Assembly (NCBI RefSeq): GCF_011759585.1
Contig: NZ_JAAOYV010000003.1
Span: forward strand, 1 to 64,000
From: Frigoribacterium endophyticum
GTDB taxonomy: Bacteria > Actinomycetota > Actinomycetes > Actinomycetales > Microbacteriaceae
Direction of reading: 5' to 3'
Length of the DNA: 64,000 nucleotides
The first letter of the stretch is position 1, and each line of letters starts with the position of its first letter. Position numbers and translations under genes: made by a program. The notes under the pieces were generated by a model, which worked only from the letters and a program-made list of their open reading frames with translations, was not told the DNA's origin and made no database searches. This document shows, piece after piece, positions 1-9,400 of this stretch.

Positions 1-133
1 ACGACGAGCTCGACGAGCCGGCGTCGGACGAGGTGTCGTCCATCGAGCAGGCGGCGAGCGAGAAGACGAGTGCGCCGGAGGCGACGAGGCCGAGGCCGAC
101 CTTGGTGATGCGCTTGCGGGTGAAGGCGTTCAT
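1..133 (-). CDS. Putative lipoprotein, N-terminal part only
   Basis: The first ~44 codons of a gene that runs off the left edge. The protein begins MNAFTRKRITK, then has a hydrophobic core and the lipobox LAAC (Cys about residue 29), then a Ser/Asp/Gly-rich linker. This is the usual N-terminus of a diacylglyceryl-anchored exported protein. The ATG at 133 has an AGGA ribosome site seven bases upstream. Too little is present to name a family; a solute-binding protein is one possibility. Confidence 0.7.
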   Translation of the reverse strand, partial: MNAFTRKRITKVGLGLVASGALVFSLAACSMDDTSSDAGSSSSS

Positions 134-182
134 GATCAGGTCCTTTTCTGTGATTCCCGGTGGGGTGCAAGGGATTCGCCAC

Positions 183-248
183 CGGGACCGACACGGATTG
201 GTCCCGCTCGTCGCTCTCAGGAGACGCTCAGGTGCGGCAGTCCGCACC
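183..248 (-). terminator. Two hairpins downstream of the lipid kinase gene
   Basis: GGTGCGG/CCGCACC (231-248, loop of 4) and CGGGACC/GGTCCCG (183-206, loop of 10) follow the lipid kinase stop codon by about 16 and 58 nt. There is no T-tract, which is common for actinobacterial terminators. The rest of the gap to 133 holds only the lipoprotein leader. Confidence 0.5.
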
Positions 249-263
249 GCACCCGGCACCGCC

Positions 264-1184
264 TCAGAGGCCGGGCCCGCCGTAGACCCGGAGCGCCCCG
301 GGCGCGACCTCGACCGTGACGGGCAGCGCGCCGATCCGCTCGCCGTCGGCGTAGGCGACGACGTCGTCCGACTCGATCACCACCCGTCGGGCCCGGTGGA
401 CGTGCACCCGCGGGTCGTCGAGGTGCGTCCCGGCGGCGACCCGCGCGAACAGCCGCACGAACTGAAGCCGGGTGAGCCGCTCGACGACGAGCACGTCGAG
501 CAGCCCGTCGTCGAGCCGCGCGTGCGGCAGCACCCGCACGCCGCCGCCGAACGACTGGCCGTTGCCGACGCTGACCAGGGTGCCCCGCACCTCCGACGCG
601 ACGCCGTCGATCTCCAGCCGGTACGAGAGGTGGCGAAGCGCGAGCAGCTCGAGCGCGAGCGCCAGGTCGTAGCGTCGACGGCCCCTCGGCCAGCGCAGGC
701 GGTTCGCCCGCTCGTTGACGACGGCGTCGAAGCCGGCCGAGAGCATGCAGCCGAACCAGGTCGACTCGTCGCCGCAGGTCACCCGGCCGGCGTCGATCAC
801 GGTCGCGGGCTGCTCGAGGCGGTGGACGAGGAGGCGCGTGGCGGCCGCCACGTCGTCGTGGGGCAGCCCGAGGGCCCGGGCCATGTCGTTGCCGGTGCCG
901 GTGGGCACGACCCCCAGCCCGACCGGCGTCCCGGCCACGAGGTCGACGCCGAGGGCGACCATGCCGTCCCCGCCGACGACGACCAGGGCGTCGGCGCCCC
1001 GGTCGAGCTCTCCACGCACGGCGTCGACGAGGGCCGCGTGCGACTCCTCCTGCAGGGGCGCCACCCTGTGGCCCGCGTCGCGGAGGGCGGCGACGACCCC
1101 GTCGCCGACCCCCCGGCGGCGCCCGGTCGAGGCGGAGGGGTTGACGGCGACCACGAGGCGGAGCGGGGGCATGCCCCTGATCAT
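264..1184 (-). CDS. Diacylglycerol kinase family lipid kinase
   Basis: A 306-residue protein of the DAGK-catalytic family (YegS/DgkB type), expected to phosphorylate a membrane lipid such as diacylglycerol with ATP at the inner face of the membrane. The nucleotide-binding signature is clear: VVVGGDGM at about residue 80, then PTGTGNDMARALG. The C-terminal half carries the usual lipid-binding beta-sandwich with the motif SVGNGQSFGGG. The start at 1184 is preferred because GGAGG lies about 10 nt upstream; an in-frame ATG at 1172 is the alternative. Substrate cannot be read from sequence. It is transcribed away from the next gene. Confidence 0.88.
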   Translation of the reverse strand: MIRGMPPLRLVVAVNPSASTGRRRGVGDGVVAALRDAGHRVAPLQEESHAALVDAVRGELDRGADALVVVGGDGMVALGVDLVAGTPVGLGVVPTGTGNDMARALGLPHDDVAAATRLLVHRLEQPATVIDAGRVTCGDESTWFGCMLSAGFDAVVNERANRLRWPRGRRRYDLALALELLALRHLSYRLEIDGVASEVRGTLVSVGNGQSFGGGVRVLPHARLDDGLLDVLVVERLTRLQFVRLFARVAAGTHLDDPRVHVHRARRVVIESDDVVAYADGERIGALPVTVEVAPGALRVYGGPGL

Positions 1185-1238
1185 GGCACCGCGCCTCCCG
1201 GAGGCCCCCGCGCCGTGCGCGGCCCCCGGCCCACCTGG

Positions 1239-1244
1239 CATGAT
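1239..1244 (+). promoter_or_regulatory. -10 box CATGAT, leaderless start
   Basis: CATGAT lies exactly 6 nt before the ATG at 1251, so transcription probably starts at or next to the start codon. The same spacing recurs at many genes in the window. Confidence 0.45.
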
Positions 1245-1250
1245 CGAGGG

Positions 1251-1685
1251 ATGACGACCACGACGACGCCCGCCGCCTACGAGCCCACGATCCGCGAGTC
1301 GCCGAACCGCGCGCTGGCCCTGACGATCGGCACCGTCGTGCTGCTGCTCGGCGCCGTCGGCTTCTTCGCAGAAGACATGGGCTCGTTCGTCAGCACCGAG
1401 GGCGCGCCCCTCGGGCCGTGGAACGTCAACCCCGCCCTGATCGTCATCTGGGTGCTGACCGGTGCCGCGCTCATCATCGCCGGCGCCTCGGGCCGTGCCG
1501 CCGCCCGCTCGATCAACCTCGCGGTGGGCGCGCTCTTCGTCGTCTTCGGCGTCGCCGGGTTCCTGGTGCGCGACACCGAGGCGAACTACCTCGCGCTCAA
1601 CCTCGGCGACGACATCACGCACCTCGTCGCCGGCGCGTTGCTCGTGCTGACCGCGGTCGGCGCCGAGCGTCGCCGCCGCCGCTGA
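1251..1685 (+). CDS. DUF4383-like small membrane protein
   Basis: A 144-residue protein with four predicted membrane helices (about residues 21-40, 60-82, 88-108 and 118-138). The segment ALNLGDDITHLVAGALLV resembles the conserved Asn/Asp-His-Gly signature of DUF4383 proteins, a family of four-helix actinobacterial membrane proteins of unknown function. It ends in a basic RRRRR tail, placing the C-terminus in the cytoplasm. It is divergent from the lipid kinase and ends 88 nt before the iron box of the heme oxygenase gene. The family match is from memory of the motif, not a search. Confidence 0.7.
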   Translation: MTTTTTPAAYEPTIRESPNRALALTIGTVVLLLGAVGFFAEDMGSFVSTEGAPLGPWNVNPALIVIWVLTGAALIIAGASGRAAARSINLAVGALFVVFGVAGFLVRDTEANYLALNLGDDITHLVAGALLVLTAVGAERRRRR

Positions 1686-1772
1686 GCCGCAGCTCCCGGC
1701 GGGGCCGCCGGTAGGGCGCACGTTCACGGCGGACTCCAGGGCGCGGCCCTGGCCGACCCGCGCCTCCCCGGC

Positions 1773-1793
1773 TATGGTTAGGCTCACCTAACC
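1773..1793 (+). promoter_or_regulatory. DtxR/IdeR-type iron box over a -10 element
   Basis: GGTTAGGCTCACCTAACC (1776-1793) is an inverted repeat with perfect 7-nt arms, matching the TTAGG...CCTAA core of DtxR/IdeR operators. It overlaps the -10 candidate TATGGT (1773-1778), so iron-loaded repressor should block transcription. It lies 42 nt before the heme oxygenase start. DtxR control of hmuO is established in Corynebacterium diphtheriae. Confidence 0.85.
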
Positions 1794-1834
1794 GGCCTCG
1801 TGCCGGGTCGCCGACCGGATCGGAGGTGGGAGCG

Positions 1835-2488
1835 ATGTCCGTCGTCATCCCCTTCTCGCAGGCCCTCCGTGAGCGCACCTCGGCCAGCGCCTCCGGCGTC
1901 GACGCGGGCTGCTCGTTCATGACCGACCTGATGACCGGCCGCGGCACCCGCGACGACTACGTGCAGATGCTCGCGCAGCACCACTTCGTCTACGAGGCGC
2001 TGGAGCGCGTCGCCGAGCGGTGGGCGGGCGACCCCGTGGCCCGGCCGTTCCTGTCGCCGGCGCTGACGCGGCTGCCCGCCATCCGCGCCGACCTCGAGTT
2101 CCTGCTGGGCGAGGGGTGGAGGCGCCGCATCGAGCCCCTGCCCGTGACGGCCCGGTACGTGGCCCGCATCGAGAGCGCCTCCGCGTGGGTGGGCGGGTTC
2201 ATCGCGCACCACTACACGCGCTACCTCGGCGACCTGTCGGGCTGCCAGATCATCCGCACCCTGATGCAGCGCCAGTTCGGCTTCGAGACGAACGGCGTCG
2301 GGTTCTTCCTCTTCGCCGAGATCGCCCGCCCGAAGGAGTTCAAGGGCACCTACCGTCAGCAGCTCGACGCGGTCGACTGGACCGCCGACGAGCGCGAGCG
2401 CGTGATCGACGAGGTCGTGGTCGCCTACCGCTTCAGCACGGAGCTCTTCGTCGAGCTCGCCGCCGCGAAGGCCGCCGCCGCCGCGTAG
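1835..2488 (+). CDS. hmuO: Heme oxygenase, HmuO type
   Basis: A 217-residue heme oxygenase, the usual length for HmuO-like enzymes. It opens heme with O2 and electrons to give biliverdin, CO and Fe(II), releasing iron from imported heme. The segment QMLAQHHFVYEALE carries the candidate proximal heme-ligand histidine, and YLGDLSGCQIIRTLMQR is the distal-helix signature. In most relatives the latter reads GDLSGG; here the second Gly is Cys, which could alter the heme pocket. The start at 1835 has GGAGG 8 nt upstream. The iron box directly in front indicates expression under iron starvation. No heme transporter genes are adjacent. Confidence 0.93.
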   Translation: MSVVIPFSQALRERTSASASGVDAGCSFMTDLMTGRGTRDDYVQMLAQHHFVYEALERVAERWAGDPVARPFLSPALTRLPAIRADLEFLLGEGWRRRIEPLPVTARYVARIESASAWVGGFIAHHYTRYLGDLSGCQIIRTLMQRQFGFETNGVGFFLFAEIARPKEFKGTYRQQLDAVDWTADERERVIDEVVVAYRFSTELFVELAAAKAAAAA

Positions 2489-2511
2489 CGCGCCGGCGCC
2501 CTCTCCTCGCT

Positions 2512-2575
2512 CCCGAACCCCGTTCTCGCACGCGAACCCCGCCGCGGCGGGGTTCCCGTGCGAGAAGAGGGTGTC
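2512..2575. repeat. Dispersed nested palindrome, copy 1 (CCCC subfamily)
   Basis: A long palindrome between the convergent heme oxygenase and helicase genes. The outer arm reads CGAACCCCGTTCTCGCACG and the inner arm CGAACCCCGCC around a central CCGCGG. The right outer arm is degraded past TGCGAGAA. Related copies lie at 6288, 12682, 13446 and 63424. It may also act as a bidirectional terminator here. Confidence 0.85.
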
Positions 2576-2614
2576 TGCGGGAGCGGGGCGCCGCGCGGGA
2601 GCGGGCGCGGCGCG

Positions 2615-3946
2615 CTACGCGGTCGCGGCGTCCTCGGCGGCGCGGATCGCGGGCACGCGCGTCGACTGGCTCATGAAGCGCCGCACGTCGAGGTCGACGA
2701 TGATGTCCGCCGGCCGCAGCGGCCGCGTCAGGTAGAGGCCCTCGAGGGTCGTGATGCGGCTCAGCGCGACGTAGGTCTGCCCCGCGCTGAACACGCGCGA
2801 CCCGAGGTCGACGACCGCGCTGTCGTACGTCTTGCCCTGCGACTTGTGGATCGTCACGGCCCACGCCAGCCGCAGCGGGAACTGCGTGAACTCCGCCACG
2901 ACGTCCTTCTTCAGCTGCTTCGTCGTCGCCGACCACGAGTACGCGAACTTCTCCCACACCGCCGGCTGCACCTCGTGCTCCTCGCCGTCGACCTCGACGA
3001 AGACCGTGTCTCGCACCTTCGTCACCGTGCCGGTCGTGCCGTTCACCCAGCGCTGGTCGGGGTCGTTGCGCAGGAACATCACGCGGGCCCCCGGCTTCAG
3101 CTCGAGCGCGTCGTCGGCGGGGTAGGCCCGGCCGCCGAACTCGCCGCTCACCTCGGCGCGCGCCGTCAGCACGCGCCCGGGCAGCCGCTCGAGCTCGACC
3201 TTGTTGATGCGGGTCACGGTGTCGTTGCGCGTCGCGAGCGTGATCGCCGAGCCGTCGGTCGGAGCGGGCCGCGCCCCGGCCGCGTTCAGCGCCCCGGCGA
3301 TCTCGGCCGTCACGCGCCCGTGCCGCACGGCGTTCAGCATCTCCTTGAAGTCGCCCGCCGTCTGCCGGTGGATGAACGCCAGCTCGTAGATGCGCAGCGA
3401 GGCCTCCTGCCAGACGTGCGCGTCGAAGAACCACATCGACCGGTAGTTGTCGCGGAAGTACGACTTCTCCTCCAGGTCGCCCGGCACCGGGGGCAGCTGG
3501 TACGGGTCGCCGAACAGCACGACCTGCACGCCGCCGAACGGCTCCGAGCGGCGCTGGCGCGCCTGGCGCAGCGAGCGGTCGATCGCGTCCATCAGGTCGG
3601 CGTTGACCATCGAGACCTCGTCGATGACGAGCGTGTCGATCGTGTTGAGCAGCTTGCGCAGCTCGCTCTTCTGCTCGATGTCGTGGTCGGCGATCAGGCC
3701 GATCGAGAGGCGGAAGAGCGAGTGGATCGTCTGCCCGCCGACGTTCAGCGCCGCGACCCCGGTGGGCGCGCAGATGACGATCTGCTTCGAGGTGTTCCAC
3801 GACAGGTGGTTCAGCAGCGTCGACTTGCCGGTGCCCGCGCGGCCCGTCACGAAGACGTTCTCGCGCGAGTTCTCGATCGCGTCGAAGACGGCCTGCTGCT
3901 CGGCGGAGAGGGCGACTGGCACGGGCGGGACGACCTTCCGGGGCAC
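2615..3946 (-). CDS. Pif1-like superfamily 1 DNA helicase
   Basis: A 443-residue ATP-dependent helicase of the Pif1/Dda/RecD2 group. Motifs in order: Q-motif-like LSAEQQAVFDAI, Walker A GRAGTGKS (about residues 34-41), APTGVAAL (Ia), VIDEVSMV (Walker B, II), FGDPYQLPPV (III) and, near the C-terminus, AVTIHKSQGKTYD with YVALSRI (motifs V and VI). Family members unwind DNA 5' to 3' and remove replication barriers. The protein is short, with only the helicase core plus a small insert. The GTG at 3946 is the only start found before the conserved region but has no good ribosome site, so the N-terminus is less certain. Confidence 0.88.
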   Translation of the reverse strand: MPRKVVPPVPVALSAEQQAVFDAIENSRENVFVTGRAGTGKSTLLNHLSWNTSKQIVICAPTGVAALNVGGQTIHSLFRLSIGLIADHDIEQKSELRKLLNTIDTLVIDEVSMVNADLMDAIDRSLRQARQRRSEPFGGVQVVLFGDPYQLPPVPGDLEEKSYFRDNYRSMWFFDAHVWQEASLRIYELAFIHRQTAGDFKEMLNAVRHGRVTAEIAGALNAAGARPAPTDGSAITLATRNDTVTRINKVELERLPGRVLTARAEVSGEFGGRAYPADDALELKPGARVMFLRNDPDQRWVNGTTGTVTKVRDTVFVEVDGEEHEVQPAVWEKFAYSWSATTKQLKKDVVAEFTQFPLRLAWAVTIHKSQGKTYDSAVVDLGSRVFSAGQTYVALSRITTLEGLYLTRPLRPADIIVDLDVRRFMSQSTRVPAIRAAEDAATA

Positions 3947-4072
3947 GAGGCTGATCAGGGGCGAGGGGGAGGCGCGGCGAGGCCGGGGCGACCGGCCCCG
4001 GCGACCGCGGCCGGAGCACCCAATCTACCCGCGACTCCTCTCGGGCACGGCTCGCCGTGACCTGCTCCGACC

Positions 4073-4078
4073 TATGCT
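4073..4078 (+). promoter_or_regulatory. -10 box TATGCT, leaderless start
   Basis: TATGCT ends 6 nt before the ATG at 4085. No clear -35 is seen. A nearby GTG at 4079 would lie upstream of the inferred transcription start. Confidence 0.5.
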
Positions 4079-4084
4079 GTGGAG

Positions 4085-5083
4085 ATGTCTTCTGCTGTGG
4101 GGGAGAGGAGACCCGCCCTGCGCCGGTGGCCGTTCGTCGCGATCTGGGGCGGGGCCGCCCTCCTCGTCGTGATCGGGTTCGTCGTGACCGTGTCGGCGCT
4201 CAACGCGACCCTCTACGGCGCCGCCGGCTTCGCGCGCGGCTACCTCGACGCCGTCGACCGCGGCGACACCTCGAGCGCCCTCACCCTCGCGGGCGTCGAG
4301 CAGACCGACGAGCTCGAGGACTCCCTGCTCGACGTGCCCTCGCTCGGCGGCCTGGACGACGTGCACGAGGTCTCGCAGCTCTCGCTCGGCGACGGCACGC
4401 GCACGGTCACCCTCGGCTACACGCTCGACGGCGTCGAGGGGCAGTCGCAGTTCGTGCTCACCCGGGCGGGCACGCGGTTCGGCGTCTTCCAGGCCTGGCG
4501 CTTCGCGCAGCCGCCGACGGCCATCCTCAGCGTGACGCCCGAGCACGACCCCCGCTTCACGGTCGACGGCCGCGTCGTCACGACCGCCGGCGGCGACGTC
4601 GCGACGCGCTTCACGGTGCTCGCCCCCTCGCGCTTCGAGCTGTCGCACGAGAGCACCTGGCTCGAGGCGCCGACGGTCGAGGCGAGCGTGCTCGGCGTGG
4701 GCTCGACCTCGTCGGCGACCGTGGCGACCGTGGCCCGCGCCTCCTTCGCGGAGGAGCTGCAGGGCCAGCTCGACGACCAGCTCGACGACACCTGCGTCAC
4801 GCAGTCGGTGCTGCTGCCCGCGGGCTGCCCGTTCGGCCGCCAGGTCGACGACCGCGTCACCAGCGACCCCGTCTGGTCGATGGTCGAGCACCCGCAGCTC
4901 GCCGTCGTGCCGTCGGCGACGCCCAGCCAGTGGCTCGTGCAGGAGACCCCCGGCACCGCCCACCTCGTCGTCGAGGCCCAGTCGCTCTTCGACGGCCGCC
5001 GCTACACGATCGACGAGGACGTCCCGTTCACCGTCAGCTACCAGATGACCATCGGCACGGACGACCAGATCACCTTCCAGTAG
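4085..5083 (+). CDS. Membrane-anchored extracytoplasmic hypothetical protein
   Basis: A 332-residue protein with a short basic N-terminus, one membrane helix (about residues 17-37) and a large extracytoplasmic part made of beta-rich, Val/Thr-rich segments. Two cysteines (in DDTC and PAGCPF) lie close together and could form a disulfide. The segment GYLDAVDRGD after the helix resembles the NTF2-like or DUF4878-like lead-in seen in actinobacterial lipoproteins, but no family is recognised. ATG 4085 is chosen from the leaderless -10 spacing. It has its own promoter, and a LacI gene follows on the same strand after 106 nt. Confidence 0.72.
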   Translation: MSSAVGERRPALRRWPFVAIWGGAALLVVIGFVVTVSALNATLYGAAGFARGYLDAVDRGDTSSALTLAGVEQTDELEDSLLDVPSLGGLDDVHEVSQLSLGDGTRTVTLGYTLDGVEGQSQFVLTRAGTRFGVFQAWRFAQPPTAILSVTPEHDPRFTVDGRVVTTAGGDVATRFTVLAPSRFELSHESTWLEAPTVEASVLGVGSTSSATVATVARASFAEELQGQLDDQLDDTCVTQSVLLPAGCPFGRQVDDRVTSDPVWSMVEHPQLAVVPSATPSQWLVQETPGTAHLVVEAQSLFDGRRYTIDEDVPFTVSYQMTIGTDDQITFQ

Positions 5084-5177
5084 CGCTCCGCGGCCGGGGG
5101 GAGTCGCGGGTCGGCCGCCCGGCAGGGCTCCCGCCCCGGTCCCGGCGAACGCCCCGGGTCCGCATCGGCCGCGCTGC

Positions 5178-5183
5178 CATACT
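5178..5183 (+). promoter_or_regulatory. -10 box CATACT, leaderless start
   Basis: CATACT ends 6 nt before the ATG at 5190. Flanking CATCGGC (5162-5168) and GCCGATG (5186-5192) form an inverted repeat around it, a possible autoregulatory operator. Confidence 0.45.
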
Positions 5184-5189
5184 GTGCCG

Positions 5190-6239
5190 ATGATCCCGGG
5201 CGACGAGCAGGCTGGCGCGCTGACGGGGGCCTCCGCGGCCCCCCGAGCAGCCGTGACGCTCGTCGACGTCGCCGCCCGCGCCGGCGTCAGCCTCAAGACC
5301 GCGTCGCGCGCCGTGAACGGCGAGCCGCACGTCGCGGAGGAGACGAGGAGGCGCGTGGTCGAGGCCGCCGACGCCCTCGGCTTCCGCCTGAACAGCATGG
5401 CCAGCATGCTGCGCCGCGGCATCCGCTCCAGCGTGGTCGGCTTCGTCACCGGCGACCTCGCCAACCCGTTCTACGCGGCGATCGCGTCCGGGATCGAGCA
5501 GGAGCTGCGGGGCCACGGCATGCAGCTCGTCGTGGCCAGCACCGACGAGGACCCGGTGCGGGAGCGCGAGCTGGTCGACGAGCTCGTCTCGCGCCAGGTG
5601 CGGGCGCTCGTCGTGGTCTCGACCCGCGCCTCCCACGCGGAGCTCGCCTCGGTGCAGGAGCGCGGCGTCCGCGTCGTGCTCGTCGACCGGCCGCCGGTCG
5701 GGCTCGAGGCCGACACCGTGCTGCTCGACAGCGTCGTCGGAGCCCGCACGGCCGTCGAGCACCTGCTCGCCCACGGGCACCGGCGGATCGGCTTCGTCGG
5801 CGACTTCTCGCGGCTCTCGACGCACCACGAACGCCTCACCGGCTTCGGCGAGGCGATGACCGCGGCGGGCGTCGACGACTGGCGCCGGTGGGTGCGCGAG
5901 GACCGGCACGACGCGGCCTCGGCCCGCTCGGGCGTGAGCGACCTGCTCGCGCTGCCCGAGCCTCCCACCGCCCTCTTCGCGAGCAACAACCGCGTCACGA
6001 CGGGCACGCTCTCGGCGCTGCGCGGCCTCGCGGTGCCGCCGGCGCTCGTCGGCTTCGACGACTTCGACCTCGCCGACGTGCTCGGCGTGACGGTCGTCGC
6101 GCACGACACCGTCGAGATGGGGCGCCAGGCGGCGCGGCTCGCCCTCGCGGCGGGGGAGCCCCCGCGGTGCGTCGTGGTGCCGACCCGGCTCGTGCCGCGC
6201 GGCTCGGGCGAGGTCGCGCCCGGCGTCAGCTGGCGCTGA
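5190..6239 (+). CDS. LacI-family transcriptional regulator (GH92-adjacent)
   Basis: A 349-residue regulator. The helix-turn-helix is at about residues 20-40 (VTLVDVAARAGVSLKTASRAVN), followed by the hinge helix region MASMLRRG and a periplasmic-binding-protein-like effector domain ending with VGFDDFDLADVLGVT. It is convergent with the GH92 gene, whose promoter carries a LacI-type palindrome at 12485, so it is a natural candidate repressor of that enzyme; this is inference from position. ATG 5190 is preferred over GTG 5184 because of the -10 spacing. The effector is unknown. Confidence 0.88.
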   Translation: MIPGDEQAGALTGASAAPRAAVTLVDVAARAGVSLKTASRAVNGEPHVAEETRRRVVEAADALGFRLNSMASMLRRGIRSSVVGFVTGDLANPFYAAIASGIEQELRGHGMQLVVASTDEDPVRERELVDELVSRQVRALVVVSTRASHAELASVQERGVRVVLVDRPPVGLEADTVLLDSVVGARTAVEHLLAHGHRRIGFVGDFSRLSTHHERLTGFGEAMTAAGVDDWRRWVREDRHDAASARSGVSDLLALPEPPTALFASNNRVTTGTLSALRGLAVPPALVGFDDFDLADVLGVTVVAHDTVEMGRQAARLALAAGEPPRCVVVPTRLVPRGSGEVAPGVSWR

Positions 6240-6287
6240 CGCGCCGCCGCTGCCCGCCGCCGCACGCCGCTGCCCTCTGCCGCACTG

Positions 6288-6352
6288 ACGAACCACGTCC
6301 TCGCAGCCGCACCACGCCGCGGCCTGGTTCGGCGGCGAGGACGTGGTTCCTC
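6288..6352. repeat. Dispersed nested palindrome, copy 2 (CCAC subfamily)
   Basis: Between the convergent LacI and GH92 genes. Outer arms ACGAACCACGTCCTCGC and GGCGAGGACGTGGTTC are nearly perfect complements; the inner arms ACCACGCC and GGCCTGGTTC surround CCGCGG with slight decay. Confidence 0.88.
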
Positions 6353-6387
6353 GTCGCGGCCGCGACCGGCGCGGGCCCGGCGGAACG

Positions 6388-6421
6388 GCAGAGACCCCCG
6401 TGCGGGCACGGGGGTCTCTGC
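6388..6421. terminator. Perfect 16-bp hairpin between convergent genes
   Basis: Arms GCAGAGACCCCCGTGC and GCACGGGGGTCTCTGC enclose a GG loop. It lies 46 nt past the GH92 stop and 149 nt past the LacI stop, so it can serve both. There is no T-tract. Confidence 0.8.
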
Positions 6422-6466
6422 GGTCAGGGTGAGCGGGGCGGCGGGACTCGCCCGCCGCCCCGGCCG

Positions 6467-9400
6467 CTAGGCGTCGTCGCCGACGGCCAGCAGGTGGCGG
6501 CGCCGACGTCGCGCCGCCTCGATCGCCAGGGCGAGCGCCCCGGCGGCGAGCAGCACGCCGGCGACGAGCCCGCCGTCGACCGGCGACCCAGGCCGGCCGC
6601 CCGTGTAGGCGAGCGACCCGTCGTACGAGCCAGGACGCAGCGGGGCCACGCCGGTCGCGGACGGTGCCGTGTCGACCACCGAGAAGGCGACGCGGACGGC
6701 TGCCTGCGACGTGCCTCCCAGGGCCTCGACCTCGTGGGCGCCGGTCGCCGCGCCGGCCGGCACGGTGAACGAGCCGGTGACGAGGCCGTCGGCGCCCGCG
6801 GTGAGGGTGCCGAGCGCGATCGGGTCGCTGAACAGCGTCAGCGAGACGGTCTCGCCGGGCGCGAAGCCCGCGCCCTCGACCGGCACCACCGTGCCGCGGG
6901 TGGCGGAGTCGGCGAGCACCCGCAGCGAGGGCGTCCAGGCGCCGGGGCCGCCGGGGTTGCCGGGGTCGCCCGGGTTGCCCGGGTTGCCGGGGTTCCCGGG
7001 GTCGCCGGGGTTGCCGGGGTTCCCGGGGTTGCCGGGGTCGCCCGGGTTGCCGGGGTTACCCGGGTCGCCCGGCTCCTCCGGCTCGACCGGCGCCGCCGCG
7101 ACCGTGACGGTGGTCGTCGCCGAGGCGCTCGACCGCCCGTCGTCGACCGTGACCGTCACCGTGTACGTGCCCGGCAGCGCGTAGGTGTGCGCTCCCGAGA
7201 CGACCCCGCCCGCGACCGTGCCCGCGGTGACGGCCGTGCCGTCGCCCCAGTTCACGGTCGCCGTCACGGCGCCGTCGGCCGCGTCGCCGACGCCGCCCGT
7301 CACCGTCGCGAGCTCGCCCGCGACCTCGACGCCCGCCGTGCCCGTGAGGCCCGCGGCCGTCCCGGTCACCACGAGGTCGGCCGGGGGCGCGAGGCGCGTG
7401 CCGTCGGTCGCCAGCGCGAACACGTGGATCCGCCCGGCGGCCCGCGGGTCGCCCGTCTGCACCGGCAGGGTCAGCGAGACCGCCGTCTTGCCGGTCGGCA
7501 GCGTGACCGGGGCCGTGGCGTAGACGCCCGCCACCGCTCCGTCCGAGCCGTTCGCCCCGTTCGTGCGGCCGTCCGAGGTCGCGACGACGACGTTGCCGAA
7601 CGCCGGGGCGGTGACCCCGGCCGTCCAGTCGCCGAACTCGATCGGGAACGGCTGCGTCGAGCCGTCGTCGAAGGTCAGCGTGCCGACCGTCTGCTGGGCA
7701 CGCTCGTTCGCCGTGCCGATCACCGACAGCTGGGTGACGTCGTCGCCGAGCTCGAGCGGCAGCACCTGGCCGGCGCCGGTCGCGTTGTCGGGCTCGCCCG
7801 CCGGGATCGCCGGCAGGTCGAACGTCAGCGCGGTGCCGGGCACGGCCACGGTCGTGCCCTGCACGAAGCCCTTCTCCGCGAGCGACTGCCGCTTCAGCCC
7901 GTTCTGCAGGTAGTCGCAGTTCGCGGCCTGGCCCGGCTCGCCGAGGCAGACGCTGTCGAAGGCGCCGACCAGCGAGGGGGCGGTGCGGGTCACCACGACG
8001 TCGGCCGTGGTCGACGCCGACTCGGTGCCGTCGGTCGCCGTGACGATCGCCGTGTAGGTGCCCGGCGCGTCGAACACGTGCGCCGGGGCCGTGACGTCCC
8101 AGCCGCCGAGGGCGGTGGGCGTGAGGGCCGCGCCCTGCGGGCCCTCGCCGTCGAGCCAGTCGACCGTCGCGGTGAGGCCCTCGGGGGCGTCACCGCCGCC
8201 TCCTGCCCCGCCGGAGGCGCGGGTCACGGTCGCGACGGAGCCCGAGAACTCGGCCCCCGCCTCGCTCGTCAGGCCCGGCTTGCCGGTCAGCGTGAACTCC
8301 CCGGCGGGTGCCGTGGTGTCGGCCATCAGCTCGAGCTCGGAGAGCGTCATCGCGCGCCCGTCGGTCGTGCCGGTGGCCGTGAGGCGGTACCAGGTGAACG
8401 GCCGCGGGTCGGTGACCGTGAACGGCCTGGTCTGCAGCGCGGACGGGAACGTCTGCGCGGTGCGCTCGTCGAGCGGCAGCCAGGTGGTGCCGTCGGTCGA
8501 GCCCTCGAGGGCCCAGCCGGTCGGCGCCGCCGAGCCGTCGGGGCCGTTCGTCAGCGTGTAGCGCGAGACCGTGACCGGCCCCGACGCCGAGCGCCAGGTG
8601 ACCGCCGCGTCGGGCGCGTCGAAGGCGACCGCGGTGCGGGCCGAGTCGTCGGCGAGGCGGTCGACGACCGTCCCGTCGCTCGAGCTCAGCACGCCCTGGC
8701 CGGCCGTCGTCGCGTCGACGAGGGGCACCGGCACCTCGACGGGCTCGGGGGCGTGCGCCGCCCACGTGCTCGGCCGGGTGCCCATCGTCAGGTCGAGCAC
8801 GCCGCCGGCCGCGACGTCGTCCTGGCTGAGCGAGACGGTGTCGATCGCCGCGCCGTTCAGCCGGGCCGACTGCACGTACACGGCCTCGTTCGAGTTGCCC
8901 TCGGCGCGCACCGTGAACTCGTGGCCCGACCCGAGGTGGATGGTCGCCTCGTCGAACAGCGGCGAGCCGATCGTGTACGAGTCGGTGCCCATGGCGAGCG
9001 GGTAGAAGCCGAGCGCCGAGAACAGGTACCACGACGACATCTCGCCGTTGTCCTCGTCGCCGGGGTAGCCCTGGCCGATGTCGCTGCCGACGAAGAGCCG
9101 CTGCGTGATCTCGCGGACGACGCGCTGCGTGGTCGCGGGGTCACCGTTCGCCGCCGAGACGTAGGGGATGTGGTGCGAGACCTGGTTGCTCATGCCGAGC
9201 TGCCCGATCCGGACGTCGCGCGCCTCCAGCATCTCGTGGATGACGCCGCCGTACCCGCCGGGCTTGTCGGCGTCCTCCGGCGTGGAGTAGAACTCGGCCA
9301 GCTTGGCGTCGAGCCCGTCCGAGCCGCCGTAGAGCGCGGCCAGGCCGGCCACGTCGAACGGGGCGTGGAAGGCGAAGTTCCAGCCGTTCGTCTCGGTGTA

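Noticed and set aside
2558-4060. Plus-strand frame opposite the Pif1-like helicase
   Set aside because: No recognisable domain; helicase motifs on the minus strand are complete.
6944-7072. CRISPR-like tandem repeat
   Set aside because: No spacers, 9-nt period and in-frame coding for Gly-X-Pro; it is a protein linker.
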